From contig CM076145.1 of assembly GCA_038025085.1 (NCBI GenBank), positions 16,713,000 through 16,776,999 of the forward strand: a stretch of DNA of 64,000 nucleotides, in the 5' to 3' direction. A model generated the notes under the pieces. The model ran no database searches. It saw nothing but the letters and a program-made list of their open reading frames with translations, and was not told the origin of the DNA. Positions 34,701 through 46,319 of the stretch are shown here, piece after piece; within the stretch, counting starts at the first letter, position 1; each line of letters begins with the position of its first letter. Position numbers and translations under genes: made by a program. The DNA comes from Tetragonia tetragonoides. Taxonomy: Eukaryota; Streptophyta; Magnoliopsida; Caryophyllales; Aizoaceae.

Positions 34701-35888
34701 CGAGAGAAAGAGCTGGAAATCGGAAGCCATTCAAGCCTCGTTTCTGCCTTTCGAAGGGGAGAAATTTGTTGCCATTCCCCTTAGTCCGAGAATGCCAGAT
34801 GATACACTTTTTTGGAGCTGGGAAAAAAAAGGAAATTATTCAGTCAGAAGTGCATACCATGGCATAATGGAGGCACAAAATTTAGAAATGCAAGCTTCTT
34901 CTTCAGTAGTGGATTAATCTGTATGGAACATGATTTGGAAGTGCAATGTTCAACCTCGCACAAAGATTTTCATGTGGCGTGCTTGTAATGAGGCTTTACC
35001 CACAAAGTATGGTCTGAATAAACGCATTCCATCCATCCAACAAGAATGTGCTAGTTGTCCTAGGTATAAGGAGGATGGTCTACATGCCATTAGAGATTGT
35101 GTCCTCACTGCAGCTATATGGGAGGAGAGTGGGATGCTACAGCAGGTGGGTAGAGGAGGTAGAACTTTTTTGGATCGGGTGAATGAGGTGCGGGATAGAG
35201 TTGATAGCAATGAATTTGAGCGTTTTTGTACTATTGCGTGGGCTGTGTGGCATGCAAGACATAGGAAGCTGTTTGAGGGAATGATTCGCTCTCCTAAAGA
35301 AGTTATTTCATCTGTGGACAGGCTATTGATAGATATATACAGGGGCTGCACAAATCAAAAGTTACTTCAGCTAGCAGGCGTATGAGAACTTGGGTGAACC
35401 CACCAGCAGGTACAATTAAAGTTAATGTAGATGCAGGGAAGATAGGGGAAGCTGGTACTAGTGTGGGCATTATTTGCAGAAGCGAGAATGGTGATCCTAT
35501 TGTTGGGGCAACTATGATGTTTACAGAGAATTGGGAGGTTTTATTTGCTGAACCGAAAGTGGTGTTTTTGGGCCTTCAACTAGCACACAATCGTGGCTTT
35601 GAGCGGGTGATCCTAGAGGTGGATAATCTATCTATTTTTAATGCTTTAAGTTCTAGTCGTAGAGAGCCTTGTAGCATCTTTAATTTTCTTGTGGATGATA
35701 TTTTGAGTCTTAAGTCTTGTTTTAGAAGTATTTCTTGGTCTTTCGTTAATAGGGAAGGTAATCGAGTCGCTCAAGAGCTAGCACATGTGCAGCCATGGGA
35801 GGTAGGTTGTAGGTATTGGGAGGTCTTTTTTCCCACCATTGTTGGCCATATGTTGGAGGTTGATCGTTCCAAGCTAATGGAAGTTTAG
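31795..35888 (+). pseudogene. LINE 1 ORF2: endonuclease, RT, RNase H
   Basis: The endonuclease starts SILSLNCRGLGNSRAV and includes LFLCETKL, GDFN, SRIDRALAVDAW and ISDHAPIKL. RT follows a frame change near 32945: QMHPIKARGPDGM, FRPISLCNVVYKLISKVLAN, a TGA at 33375, LDMAKAYDRIEWDFL, another frame change near 33600, then GLRQGNPISPYLF and the catalytic FADD (about 33840-33855). After a TAA at 34507 come a cysteine motif region (RTKIFMWRACNEALPTKYGL) and an RNase H domain (INVDAG-like start at 35410, EVDNLSIFNAL). The endonuclease nicks target DNA and RT copies the RNA. At least four disabling changes are present. Confidence 0.85.
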
Positions 35889-35928
35889 TACTGCTATTGC
35901 AGTATTAATTTCAAAAAAAAAAAAAAAA

Positions 35929-36250
35929 TAGGAGTGCAAATGAGCCGAACCGAGTAGTACATTGTTCGTTCTCGGCTCGTTTAGTAACGATAGCTTCATA
36001 TCGGTGCTCATACTCGACTCGTTTCTTATCGAACGGGTTTTAAACGAGCTTTAACCAAGTCGCGTTCAGGAGATGATTGCGAGCTCACTAATTTAGATAG
36101 CAATATAACCCATGAAAATATTAAACGAGCTGAGTAGGGGAGTACTTGTGCTCGGCTCATTTACCAAACGAGCATTGAATTGGTGCTCGTGCTCGGCTCA
36201 TTTACTAAACGAGCATTGAATTGGTGCTCGTGCTCGACTCATTTATTATC
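35929..36250. repeat. GAGCCGAGC-rich repeat with 41-bp tandem units
   Basis: It opens with the right LINE target duplication (35929-35948) and is full of ctcggctcgttt and acgagc motifs. Two 41-base units starting aaacgagcattgaat lie at 36166 and 36207. It was the landing site of the LINE. Similar GAGCCGAGC-rich sequence is common in plant genomes; its transposon class is unclear. Confidence 0.6.
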
Positions 36251-36593
36251 TGTGTATATGTCGTTGGCTTAAATAATGATGGACATGTCTAGTTTTATTC
36301 AAATCGGATGGAAATTTTACAATCATTTCAGCTTCCCTGCCACACGAACTCTAAAACAAGCTTGACAATTGCATTTTGAAGTGAAGAAATAAAGTGAGAA
36401 GGCGTAATATAGTGATCAATTACACGCTTGAAGTTTCAAAAGTGGTAACATTGAATTATTCCCCACCCCCCCCCCCAAAGAAAGATGGATCCCTCTTTCT
36501 TCACAGGTATACATAGCCACATAAATTTTAGCATGAATAAAATATTAATATGTACTAGAGGTAGGCGACATGAATAGGTTATGGTTGCTTGAA
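36251..36593. other. Spacer, nothing recognised
   Basis: AT-rich DNA with a C-run near 36463. No ORF or terminal repeat is seen before the hAT target site. Confidence 0.5.
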
Positions 36594-37255
36594 CTCACCA
36601 TCAAGCCCGTCCCTGCCCATGTGCAGCGGGGCGACTGCACAAGGCCTACAAGACTTAAGGCCCATTTTCCTATTAATGAGGGCCTCCAAAAAAAAACAAA
36701 AAAAAAAAAAGAGTAAGGAATAGTTACCACAGCAAAGACGGAGCGCAGCCCTAAACGAGTAAACGTCGCTTCAATTTTCGAAACCCACCTTCCTCATTTT
36801 TTCTCTCTCGATCTAGTCTCTCCTCAATCTCACCCAGAACAATTCAATGCCATTAATGACTCAGTCAACATTTTATTTCTATAATATTGCTACCGATCTA
36901 CCTTTCCAAGACCTCAAAGATGGTATTTTCATCGATGATTAAAGAGGATTTCTCCTTCTCCTTCCCTTGTGCAAGGAGAACAAGTTTTCAAGAATACTTC
37001 CTTCCATCTCAAATCTGAACTAGTTTATTGCAATACTCCTCTACCGATCTGATCTTTCACGGCAACCCATTCGGATTTTGGAATGTAAAGTCCTTTATTT
37101 CATCTTTTTTCTTTGTTTTTTTTTTTTTTTTTTTTTTTTGCGCTTTATGTTTGTAATGTTAAATTCTTTCAAAACAGATTGTGATGATAAAGTTGATTGT
37201 TAATTGCTTAATTTAATTGGTGATTGTGTGATTTATAAATTGTAATGTGTAAGCA

Positions 37256-37270
37256 ATAATCTATAAAGTT
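37256..37270. repeat. Left target-site duplication of LINE 2
   Basis: ataatctataaagtt is repeated exactly at 42597-42611 after the LINE A-rich tail. Confidence 0.9.
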
Positions 37271-37347
37271 GGTTGCTTAAAAGACGGTTAGAGAGAGAAA
37301 CTTCTCTCCGTGGCTGGCGATAACACTGTTGCCCGCCATTTTCCGTC

Positions 37348-38985
37348 ATGCCGCTGGGTAGGAAGAGAGGAAGACCGAAGAAATCGACTAAAGATTCTGA
37401 ATCGGTGTCACAGATGATCTTAGTGGTACAAAAATGGGGAAAGATGGGCAATAGAAGGAGATGAACGGTGATACCCAAATGCAGCCGGCCAATTGGGAAA
37501 TCGCCTATTACCCTTCAAGAGTTTCTTCCGCCATTGTTGGCGGCTGATAAAGCTTCTACATCAGGTATTTCTGAGACCCTGGTTGTTAATGATAATCTTG
37601 ATCTTGAAGAATTAGGGTTTATTAACCCAGATGCTTTGCGTTTCTCTGCTTCGCTTAATAATGAGGAGGGGATAATTGGGGATGTTTTGGACAAGAGTAA
37701 TTCTGATTCGAACCCAAAAAATCATGATGATGTTGATAAGAATGACTCTGATGCGAACCCTAAAACTCATGATATTCCCCAGGGTGGGGATAATTCAGGA
37801 AAAGGGTAACAGGGGAGGAAGAATTGGGGGAAAACTTTTAGTAGTTCCAAGGGTTTATCTCTGCAATTTATTCTTGAAGCTGCAGAAGCTGAGTGTGTGG
37901 AAATTGAGTATGATGATATTAAAGATGAAATTGAATTCTGGAAATTTTCTTTAGTGGGTTTTTTCATTGGGGGAAACCCTAAAATGACAATTGTTCAGGA
38001 GTTTATTGCGAAGAATAATTGGACCCATGTTACTCAATCCAAGATCCAGTATCATTCTAAGGGATGGTTTTTCGTTAGATTCCAGTCTCAAGAAGATAGT
38101 GATACAATCTTGAAAGGGGGGCCTTGGACTATAGGCAATAGAACTTTTGTGTTGAAACCATGGAGTGTGGATTTTAGTCTAGATAAGGTGGAGGTTAGTA
38201 GGGTTCCTATTTGGGTCCGGTTTAATGGGTTGGATGTCCAATACTGGTCTGCTAGGGGTCTGAGTAAGATTGCTAGCAAAATTGGCATTCCCCTGTTTGC
38301 GGATCGATTCACCTCAGAAAAAGAGCAGATCTCTTATGCTCGTGTTCTGGTGGAGGTTGATGTTAGTAAGAGACTGCCAGATTGGGTGCCTATTAACTCT
38401 TCTTTTCTTGGGCCACTGAGACAAGAAGCCTACTATGAGTGGGTACCTTTCTATTGCTCCAAGTGTAGCAAGTTGGGGCATGAGAATGTAAGATGTAAGA
38501 GGCATGGACCCTTGATGCTTGTTCAACCTAGTGGCCCTGGGTCTGGTGAGGTTCCTGCTAGTGTTACAGCAAAGGATATTGCACCTCAGACAGATGGGGA
38601 GGAGAAGGGTGATGCTACTGCAGGCAATGGGGATTCTAGAAAGAAATCCAGGAAAGAGGCTCAAGGTGGGACTATTGGTCAGCTTGAGGTGACTCCTGTG
38701 GCTGCTGGAGGTCCTAGACAGCAAGAAAAGAGGAGTGGGGATTCTGTAAAGAGGGCCACTACTTCTCATGGAAAACCTGGGCAGAGTAATAGTAAGGAGG
38801 GGAATGGAAATAATAGTGGTGGTCTGAATAAGGGCATCAATCAGAAGAAAGTACAACAGAGTCATATGAAAACAGGCAAGCAGAATGATGGGGTTTGCAC
38901 CAGAGGCAATGGAGAGTGTTCTGGGGGCAAGAAAGGAGATAGCATTGGAGGAGGGAGGGAGGTGTCCCTAACTCTGGTTAAATGA
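37348..38985 (+). pseudogene. LINE 2 ORF1, DUF4283 and zinc-knuckle protein
   Basis: ATG at 37348 gives MPLGRKRGRPKKSTKD, an AT-hook-like basic start. The frame runs without any frameshift to 38985 but has two in-frame stops, TGA at 37462 and TAA at 37807. It holds a DUF4283 core (FFIGGNPKMTIVQEFIAKNN, GWFFVRFQSQEDSDTILKGG, FVLKPWSVDF, VPIWVRFNGLDVQYWSARGLSKIAS), then the knuckle CSKCSKLGHENVRC and a Gly/Lys/Asn-rich tail. It would coat the LINE RNA. Changing two thymines back to cytosine would restore the frame in principle; CGA to TGA and CAA to TAA are the likely changes. Confidence 0.85.
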
Positions 38986-41900
38986 TCATTTCAGCTTGGA
39001 ATGTCAGGGATCTTAATAAACCCCTGAAACAGCATGAGGTAAGTGATTATCTCAGAGCTACTCACATTGATGTTATGGGCATTCTTGAGACAAGAGTTAA
39101 AGATTCTAAGGCTCGTAGAATTGTGAAAAGGCAGTTTAAGAATTGGAAATGGGAAAATAATTATTCATCCCATTATAATGGTAGGATTTGGATATTGTGG
39201 AATCCTTATAATGTTCATCTGGAGGTGCTAGAGTCTTCTAGCCAAATGATTCATACTAGAGTCCAATCAACAGTTTGTCAGTTTGAGTGTTTGGTCACCT
39301 TTGTATATGGCTCCAGTGATGGGGTTGTGAGGGAGCAACTTTGGCAGCAGTTGCGCAACATTTCTCAATGTGCTCATCTCCCCTGGATAGCACTTGGGGA
39401 CTTTAATGTGGTTCTCAGTGCTGATGAGAAAATTAGTGGAACTGATATTGTTGATAGAGAGGTTGATGAATTTGCTCAATGTGCTGCTGATTGCACTCTT
39501 ACTAATCTCCTAGCAACAGGGGCTAAATTTACTTGGTGTAACAAGCAGGAGGGGGATGATAGAGTGTGGAGCAAACTGGATAGAGTAATGGCTAACCAGA
39601 CCTGGATTTGTAATGAAGTTCCCTCTACTGTGACCTTCTTGCCTGCTGATATTTCTGATCACTCTCCTTCTCTTGTTGCTATTGAGGAGAGTGAGACTAG
39701 GACACCCAAGCTGTTTAAATTTTTAAATGCTTGGGTGCATGATCCACAGTTTCTACCAATAGTGCAAAGGGTTTGGCCTACTAATATCAGTGGGTGCAAG
39801 ATGTATAGAATTATTCAGAAGCTGAAGCTCTTAAAGCAGGAATTTAAGCTTCTGCATAAGGAGCACTATTCCAGTATTACAAAGAGAACTCAAGATGCAC
39901 ACAATGAGCTTTTGAAAGTCCAAGAAAGAATGCAGGGTGACTTGTTGAATCAGCAACTGATTTGTGATGAGAAGCAGGCCTTGCAACATTATTTGAAGAT
40001 GAGGAAAGCTGAAGTAGCAGTCATGTATCAGAGAGCCAAAGCAACATACATCACTAAAAGTGATGAGAATATTAATTTTTTCCATGCTCGTGTCAAGGAG
40101 AGGAAAGCTAAGTCAAGGATGGGCCCGATTGCAGATGTAGATGGGGTAGTGAGAACTGATACTGCTAAAATAAGGGATGCTTTCATTTCCTTTTACAAAG
40201 ACTTGCTAGGGACAGACAACCCTGTTGCTATGTTTGATCCCACAAGTATGGCTGCTGGGCCTGTTCTTACAGAGACTCAATGTCAACAATTAACTGCACC
40301 AGTAACTTCTGAAGAGATTAAAGCTGCCTTATTCTCTATTCCTGATGATAAAAGCCCGGGGATGGATGAATTTACTGCTGCATTCTTTAAAGCTTCTTGG
40401 GGTATTATTGGTTCAGATGTTTGTGATGTTGCTGAAGTTTTCCATAAAAAGAAGATGCTTGGTCAGGTCAATTCTACTCTTATCACTTTGATCCCAAAGG
40501 TAGATGTACCTCAAAATGTGTCTAATTTTCGCCCTATTTCGTGTTGTTCCATTTTGTATAAGACTATTACAAAAGTCCTTGCTGGTAGGATGCAGTCCAT
40601 AATGAGGGATTTAGTTGGTTGGGAGCAGGGTGCTTTTATTCCTAGGAGAAGCATTCAGGATAATATCAGCCTTGCTCACGAATTGGTCAAATTTTGTGGG
40701 AGAGCTAACATCTCTCCTAGGGCTATGATTCAACTTGATGTGACAAAAGCATATGATTCAGTCAATTGGGCTTTCTTAAGAAATGCTCTTCTTTATTTTG
40801 GCTTTCTTGAGGTGTTTGTGGAGACCATTATGTTATGTGTGACTTCTGCCACTTACTCTCTCAACATCAATGGTGCGGCTGCTAGGTACTTCAGGGGAGA
40901 GAAAGGGCTGAGACAGGGTGACCCAATGTCACCCTACTTGTTTGTTTTATGCATGGAGATCTTGTTAAGAATTCTGAGAAAGGCAATGATGAATCCTGGG
41001 TATGCTATGCATCCTAAATGTTCGAGAATGAAGCTAACTCACCTAGCTTTTGCAGATGACCTGCTTATATTCTCAAAAGGGACTGCTCAATCAGTGGGTG
41101 CTATTATAAAGCAGTATGAATTGTTTGCTGAAATGTCTGGGTTGAAGGCTAATCCCACAAAATCTGCTATTTTCTTTGGAGGTGTTAGTAGGGAAGTGAA
41201 AGAAGATATTTTGAGGGTGTCTGGTTTTACTGCTGGAACACTACCTGTTAGATATCTAGGGATCCCACTTTCTGCTACTAGGCTCACTAAGAATCTGTGC
41301 AGGCCTTTATTGGATAAGCTGATCAAGAAGACTCGCCATTGGGATTCGAAGTTACTGTCTTATGCTGGGAAAGCCCAACTGATTAACTCAGTTTTGTTCA
41401 GCACACAAGCTTACTGGGGGGCAGCTTTCTTCTTGCCTAAAGATGTGATTAAGGAGATTGAGAAAATTTGTAGAAATTTCTTCTGGGGATCTGTAGAAGG
41501 GCACAAAAAGCTAGCTATGATCAGCTGGGAGTCCATATGTAGACCTTATAGCCAGGGGGGATTGAACATGAAGGAGGTGTTGAGTTGGAATAAAGCATGT
41601 ATGATCAGGAAACTGTGGCAGGTGTGTCATGATACCGAGTTGTGTGGGCAGGTTGGGTTAGAGCTTACTATCTACAGGGGAAGGATTGCTAGCATGCAAC
41701 AAGCAGACAAGGGGACTCTGTTCAGTGGAAGAGTACCCTGAAGTTGAGAGATGAATTCAGTACCCTGTGTGGGGGTACTTAGTTGGCTATAAACTACCTT
41801 CAGGCTTGGTCAAAGGCAGGCAAGTTACAGCTCAGTAAGGTATATGAATGCATACGTGGCACTACTGAGAAGAAATGGTGGTATTCAGTTGTTTGGGAGA

Positions 41901-42335
41901 GAATGGGGGTTCCAACGCACAGGGTCATTACCTGGCTTGCAGTTAGGAAGAGATTAGCTACGGCTGATAATCTAGCTCTGAGAGGAGTAAAGGTAGACAA
42001 TGATTGTAAGCTTTGTTGCAGTCACACTGAGACTATTGCACATCTCTATTTCCTGGTGTCCTTTTGCTCGAGCAGTTTGGCAGAAGGTTCTTCACTGGCT
42101 TGGTATCACAAGGAGACCCTAGGGACTTATGCACGAGATGAAATGGCTGCGTAGCCAATGTAGGAAGAAAACTCCTCAGAATAGAATCAGAAAAGTTGCA
42201 CTACAGAGCACTGTGTATACTATTTGGTTGGAAAGAAATAGTAGAACTTTTACTAAGGTGAAAAAAGCCCTTGGAGCTGTTAGTAAGGCAGATACAGGAC
42301 TCTGTGTTCGTGCGCGCTATGAGTATATTGGGTGA
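38982..42335 (+). pseudogene. LINE 2 ORF2: endonuclease and reverse transcriptase
   Basis: The ATG overlaps the ORF1 stop in ATGA, suggesting termination-reinitiation. Residues 1-230 are an APE-type endonuclease (ISAWNVRDLNKP, ILETRV, FVYGSSDG, ALGDFN, KLDRVMAN, ISDHSPSL). RT spans about residues 430-780 (DDKSPGMDEFTAAFFK, LITLIPK, NFRPISCCSILYKTITKVLA, IQLDVTKAYDSVNWAFL, GLRQGDPMSPYLF, catalytic FADDLLIF near 41050). The frame ends at 41741 after small indels. The zinc-ribbon-like end (VITWLAVRKRLATADNL, CKLCCSHTETIAHLYF) is in another frame at 41800-42100, with further frame changes. No RNase H follows. Confidence 0.88.
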
Positions 42336-43108
42336 GGATGTAGCTAAGCTTGCTTTGATGTAGTTGCTTATATTGAGTTTGAAATTCCTTTGTATAGGTG
42401 GATGCATAGAGCTTTGCTGGTAGGGTGTTAGAAAGGATTTTAGGCGTTGTTTGCCATTGTGATGTTGCATTTGTATTCTTGCTTGATTAGTTACAGGCTA
42501 TACCCTGTAGCTTGTACTTTTTCTTGCCCTAGGGGCGTCACCTTGGCATCCTTTGAAAATTTGGAATGAAAGACGCTAACAATTTTCCAAAAAAATATAA
42601 TCTATAAAGTTCATTCTTTTTTATTTTGGCGATTGATTATTCTGTTATTTTTTTTAGAATCTGGATTGAGTAATTTATGGAATAGCGAATTCGAATTTGA
42701 TTTTAGATGAATGATTTTTGTTTCATCAGATTGTTAATTTTTAATCGTATAAATTCTTAGTACTAGCAAATATGTAAGCAACCATCTTAGAAATTGATTT
42801 TGTCTGTTAATTTGCGATAGAATTTGAGAGTTAATGATATTTTTAAAAAGGGGAAATAGGATTGGGAAATTTAGGATTTCTTTTGAAAATTAGAAAATAG
42901 AAAAGAGAGTAGAATTAAGAAAGTACACAGTGCTTCAATTATTTTAACAGTGATTTTGTATATTTTTGAGCTTAAGATTAAGATTTTGATTATTGTGTAA
43001 TTTTTCATGTGGGTAATGAAAGTTTTATTTCATATTAGAGTCTAATTTAGGTTGTCTTTAAGTTTAGCATATGGCTTTCACATTTACAGGGACGGCCCTG
43101 CTCACCAT

Positions 43109-43476
43109 GTTGGTGGATGAACTTAGTCGGTCTGAGCGAGAAGGGTTTCAATTTGAGAGTAAGCTACGTTCCAAAATTTGGGGCATAGATTGAATCAATT
43201 CTAAGTTTTTCGGTTGTAAGCAGGCATCAACAAGCTAAGCATGTTCTTCACTTCTTTCCCCTTTTAAATCATTCCCAAAGTAGATGAGGATTAATTCGAA
43301 TATCATTCCCAAAGTAGATGGGGATTAATTCGGATATTATACGTGTCTTTACGGCAAGAAATGAATAATGTCAACATTTAACATTAATTTTCGTAACTTC
43401 TATTTTGAACAAAGTGAAATGTGGGAATATTATTTTGTGACGACATAAATGTAAGGATTATTAATGTTCAATTTTC

Positions 43477-43478
<2 letters not shown>
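43109..43478. other. Spacer right of the hAT element
   Basis: No supported gene. A near-duplicate of about 35 bases (cattcccaaagtagatg.ggattaattcg) occurs at 43271 and 43304. Confidence 0.4.

Positions 43479-43511
<33 letters not shown>
43479..43511. repeat. (TAA)n microsatellite
   Basis: About eleven uninterrupted taa units, a smaller relative of the long tract that follows. Confidence 0.9.
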
Positions 43512-43512
<1 letters not shown>

Positions 43513-43672
43513 TACAAAAATTTTTATAAGACAATCTTTTCGTAACTTTTGGTGAGATGGGGATTAATTTTCGATGTAACAAGGGTCAATACTCACCATA
43601 AGTGACCCGAACTGACCCCTACATTGCTAAACAGTGATCCTATTTTTCTGTGAGTTGGTCTCACACAAGACC

Positions 43673-43884
<212 letters not shown>

Positions 43885-44076
43885 AGGTTTTGGTGAAGTA
43901 AGATCTTCGTGACAATATGATACTAATATATAAATATATTGTTTTTCTTGTAATGGTGATATCTTGAAACACAATATCGTTTATAATACACATACACCCA
44001 AAAGTACATTTTAAATGAGAATCACTTTGACTTTTTCAGAAAATGTCTCTCACTCTATTCTTTTATATAATAAATA

Positions 44077-44131
44077 AATAATGTAGATAGTTTTTTTTTT
44101 TTTTTTTTTTGAGGTAGAATAATGTAGATAG
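44077..44131 (-). mobile_element. Tail-only retroinsertion with 14-bp duplication
   Basis: aataatgtagatag occurs at 44077-44090 and 44118-44131, flanking only 20 T and gaggtag (27 bases). Read on the minus strand it is a few bases followed by poly(A). This is what target-primed reverse transcription leaves when synthesis aborts just after the A tail. Confidence 0.7.
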
Positions 44132-45103
44132 TTATAAGAGTAAAAGGTCTTACATTTTGCAAAAGAAAACAAAAAAATTATATTTGATCACTATAAAATT
44201 TCAAAGCATGTCATCCGTATGTAGTAGTCTCTTGAAATCGAGTCGTGGGTAGATCTCATCGTATCACCTATGGGTATGTTTGGCACAACTAGCTGTTTTG
44301 CAAGCTGAAAAGTTAGAATATGGTAAGAAATCAGTAGAAAATTGCTAAAAGTTTTATGAACAAATGGTAACTAACAAATTAGTTGTTTCGCTAGCTGAAA
44401 TTGAAAGTTTGCATGGGTAGCATTCATATTTTAGCTGTTTTTGGAATTGAAACTTAAAAAGCATTTGATAAATTATTTGGTAACAAAGGATGAAAGTAGT
44501 AATTGAAAGATAAAAGTTGTAACTTTAATCTAAAAGTTAAATGTTTTTGAGATCATGAAGCCTACCTATGAACAAGACATGTTTTCCAATTGCAACTATG
44601 TTCCAAAGGATACAGTTTTTTAATCCCAAAATCACCAGTCCTTTTTTGACTTGCAAACAAAATCCCAAGCAGTTGAAGATCATGATCTCACATAGTCAGC
44701 CTCCCTATAATCCCAGAGATAATTTCAACAAATAACAGCCAACCTTTTTTGCACACTTTTTGGCAAAATAAAAATAGAGGCCTAAGCATGTTCATTAATT
44801 TAATTTCACTATAAAAGTATCGCTTTCACTCCAAAGTCATCACTTAATTAGATTTAGGTGTATCCTTTGTAGCTTAACTGGTAAATTTGATGGTGATCTC
44901 ATTTCAGTTCAATGATTTTCTTTTTGTCTCACATATTACTATTATTTATCACTGGTGCTTAATTCAATCCAGTTATGCGTTTAGCTTAGTACAATAATGG
45001 TGTTCAATTAAGTTCGATGATATTGAATTCAGTTTAAATCATCAGCTTAATTCTAAATAACACACCTTAGTGTTCAAAGAAAAATTTTCATTTTTCAATC
45101 AGT
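44132..45103. other. Spacer, nothing firmly recognised
   Basis: AT-rich DNA. A stretch starting tatgtttggcacaactagctg (about 44274) looks like one end of a MITE, but no partner end was found. No gene. Confidence 0.4.
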
Positions 45104-45112
45104 TTAAAAATA

Positions 45113-46310
45113 GGATAAATCGCTACCAATAATCCGAAGTTTGAGCGGTCGTCCAATAATAATCACAAGAATGGAAATCTCCAATAATACTCCCAAATAT
45201 GCACTTTTTTTCCCGCGAGTGAACCAACCCTTAACACCGTCTACTCTCCGTTTTGTCTTGATGACGTGGCAATGTTAATCAAATGGGTTAGGCAGTAATT
45301 AGACAAACTTTGTGAGTTTTGTTAAAAAAAAAAAAATTAAGAGAACAAAGTTTAAAAAAATTAAGACTTCCTTTTACACCCTCACGGCTTCACTACAGTC
45401 ACCACCATTGATGCATCCCTCACCAGAGTCACTACTACTACCAATCCCCTCCCTTTCCCTATTATGTCTCCTCCCATCCTTACTATTGCCACCTGTACCT
45501 TACCCATCCAGCCATCCATGTCTCAATTCTCTCTCTCCCACCCATAACACCACCACCATTCCCCCACCCATAACAACACAATCCCCCTACAATACTGAAC
45601 AATTCAGCAAACAAAATCAAAATCCCAAGCTCTCTATACACACGAAAACAGTAAAATAAAAACATAAACCAATTACCCAAATCAAACAAAAAATTTCAGA
45701 AGAAATGGGAGTAAAAAAATAGGAGAGAGAAATTTACTAAGAGGCATTGATGAGAATCGAGTTCGGCATCGATTTCGAAGTGAAATAACTGCAGATAAGC
45801 GGATGGGATGGTGGTTTTTGGGGTAATCAGTGAGAGAAGTTGATAATTTGTTGTGGGTTTGTTTTGGGGGTTCAATTGGGGTTTTTCGCAGGAGATGGGT
45901 TCCGTTTGCGATGGTTGTCGCCGGGTAGTCATTTGTCTCCTATGTCTATCAATTTTCCGACCGGTGTCAGAGGGTCCGGTGGTGGTGGAGATTCTATCTC
46001 GGCAAGGGTGGTGATTGGAGAGGCATGGTGGTGGTGGGGAGATTAGATGGCGGTGGTGGCGCAAAGGAGGAGGTGGGAATGGAAAATGAACGAAGATGGA
46101 CGTGGAGAGAGAAAAGAAGGCAATAAATTAAATTAATTTTTTTTGTAAATGTGCCACGTCGTCGGATTACTAACGGAGACTAGATGGTGTTAGAGGTCGG
46201 TTCACTCGCAAGAAAAAAATAAATACTTGGGATTAGTTTTAGAAATTTTGTTACTTGGGATTATTATTGGAGTACCGTCGAAATTTCAGATTATTGGGAG
46301 CGATTTATCC
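45113..46310. mobile_element. Non-autonomous Mutator-like element (MULE)
   Basis: Long terminal inverted repeats of about 170 bases: the left begins GGATAAATCGCTACCAATAA, the right, complemented, GGATAAATCGCTCCCAATAA, and both keep matching through gcgagtgaaccRacc and aacaccRtctaR. A perfect 9-bp duplication (ttaaaaata) lies at 45104-45112 and 46311-46319. Long inverted repeats with a 9-bp duplication are diagnostic of Mutator. The 850-base interior has no transposase; it has a Ser/Pro/Thr-rich frame on plus and a proline- and histidine-containing frame on minus (45696-46064), neither recognisable. Captured host sequence is possible. Confidence 0.88.
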
Positions 46311-46319
46311 TTAAAAATA

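Larger units (their letters stand above)
30116..35928 (+). mobile_element. Full-length L1-type LINE with decayed ORFs
   Basis: A 5.8-kb insertion flanked by a 20-bp duplication and ending in poly(A) (35913-35928). It has a 5' UTR (30116-30349), an ORF1 with a DUF4283-like domain and CCHC knuckle, and an ORF2 with endonuclease, RT, a cysteine motif and RNase H. A C-terminal RNase H is seen in some plant L1 lineages. Frameshifts and stops make it inactive. Its target was a GAGCCGAGC-rich repeat. Confidence 0.93.
37271..42596 (+). mobile_element. Full-length L1-type LINE nested in the hAT element
   Basis: A 5.3-kb insertion with a perfect 15-bp duplication and a short A tail (ccaaaaaaa). It has a 5' UTR, ORF1 (37348-38985) and ORF2 (38982 on) overlapping as ATGA, and a 3' UTR from about 42340. 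Unlike LINE 1 it has no RNase H domain, so the two belong to different L1 lineages. ORF2 is open for 919 codons, so this copy is younger or better preserved than LINE 1. Confidence 0.93.
36602..43100 (+). mobile_element. Non-autonomous hAT element hosting a LINE
   Basis: An exact 8-bp duplication (ctcaccat) lies at 36594-36601 and 43101-43108. The ends are CAAGCCCGTCCCTG on the left and, complemented, CAGGGCCGTCCCTG on the right, 12 of 14 identical. An 8-bp duplication and CAGGG-type ends are diagnostic of hAT. Removing the nested LINE and one copy of its duplication leaves about 1.16 kb with no transposase, so it needed a helper. Just inside the left end is a segment (gtgcagcggggcgactgc, ggcccattttcc) like that of known ZMYM/TTF-type hAT copies. 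Orientation is arbitrary. Confidence 0.88.

Noticed and set aside
35949..36250. Regular GC-rich unit as an independent MITE
   Set aside because: No matching terminal repeats or target duplication could be defined, so it is listed only as a repeat.
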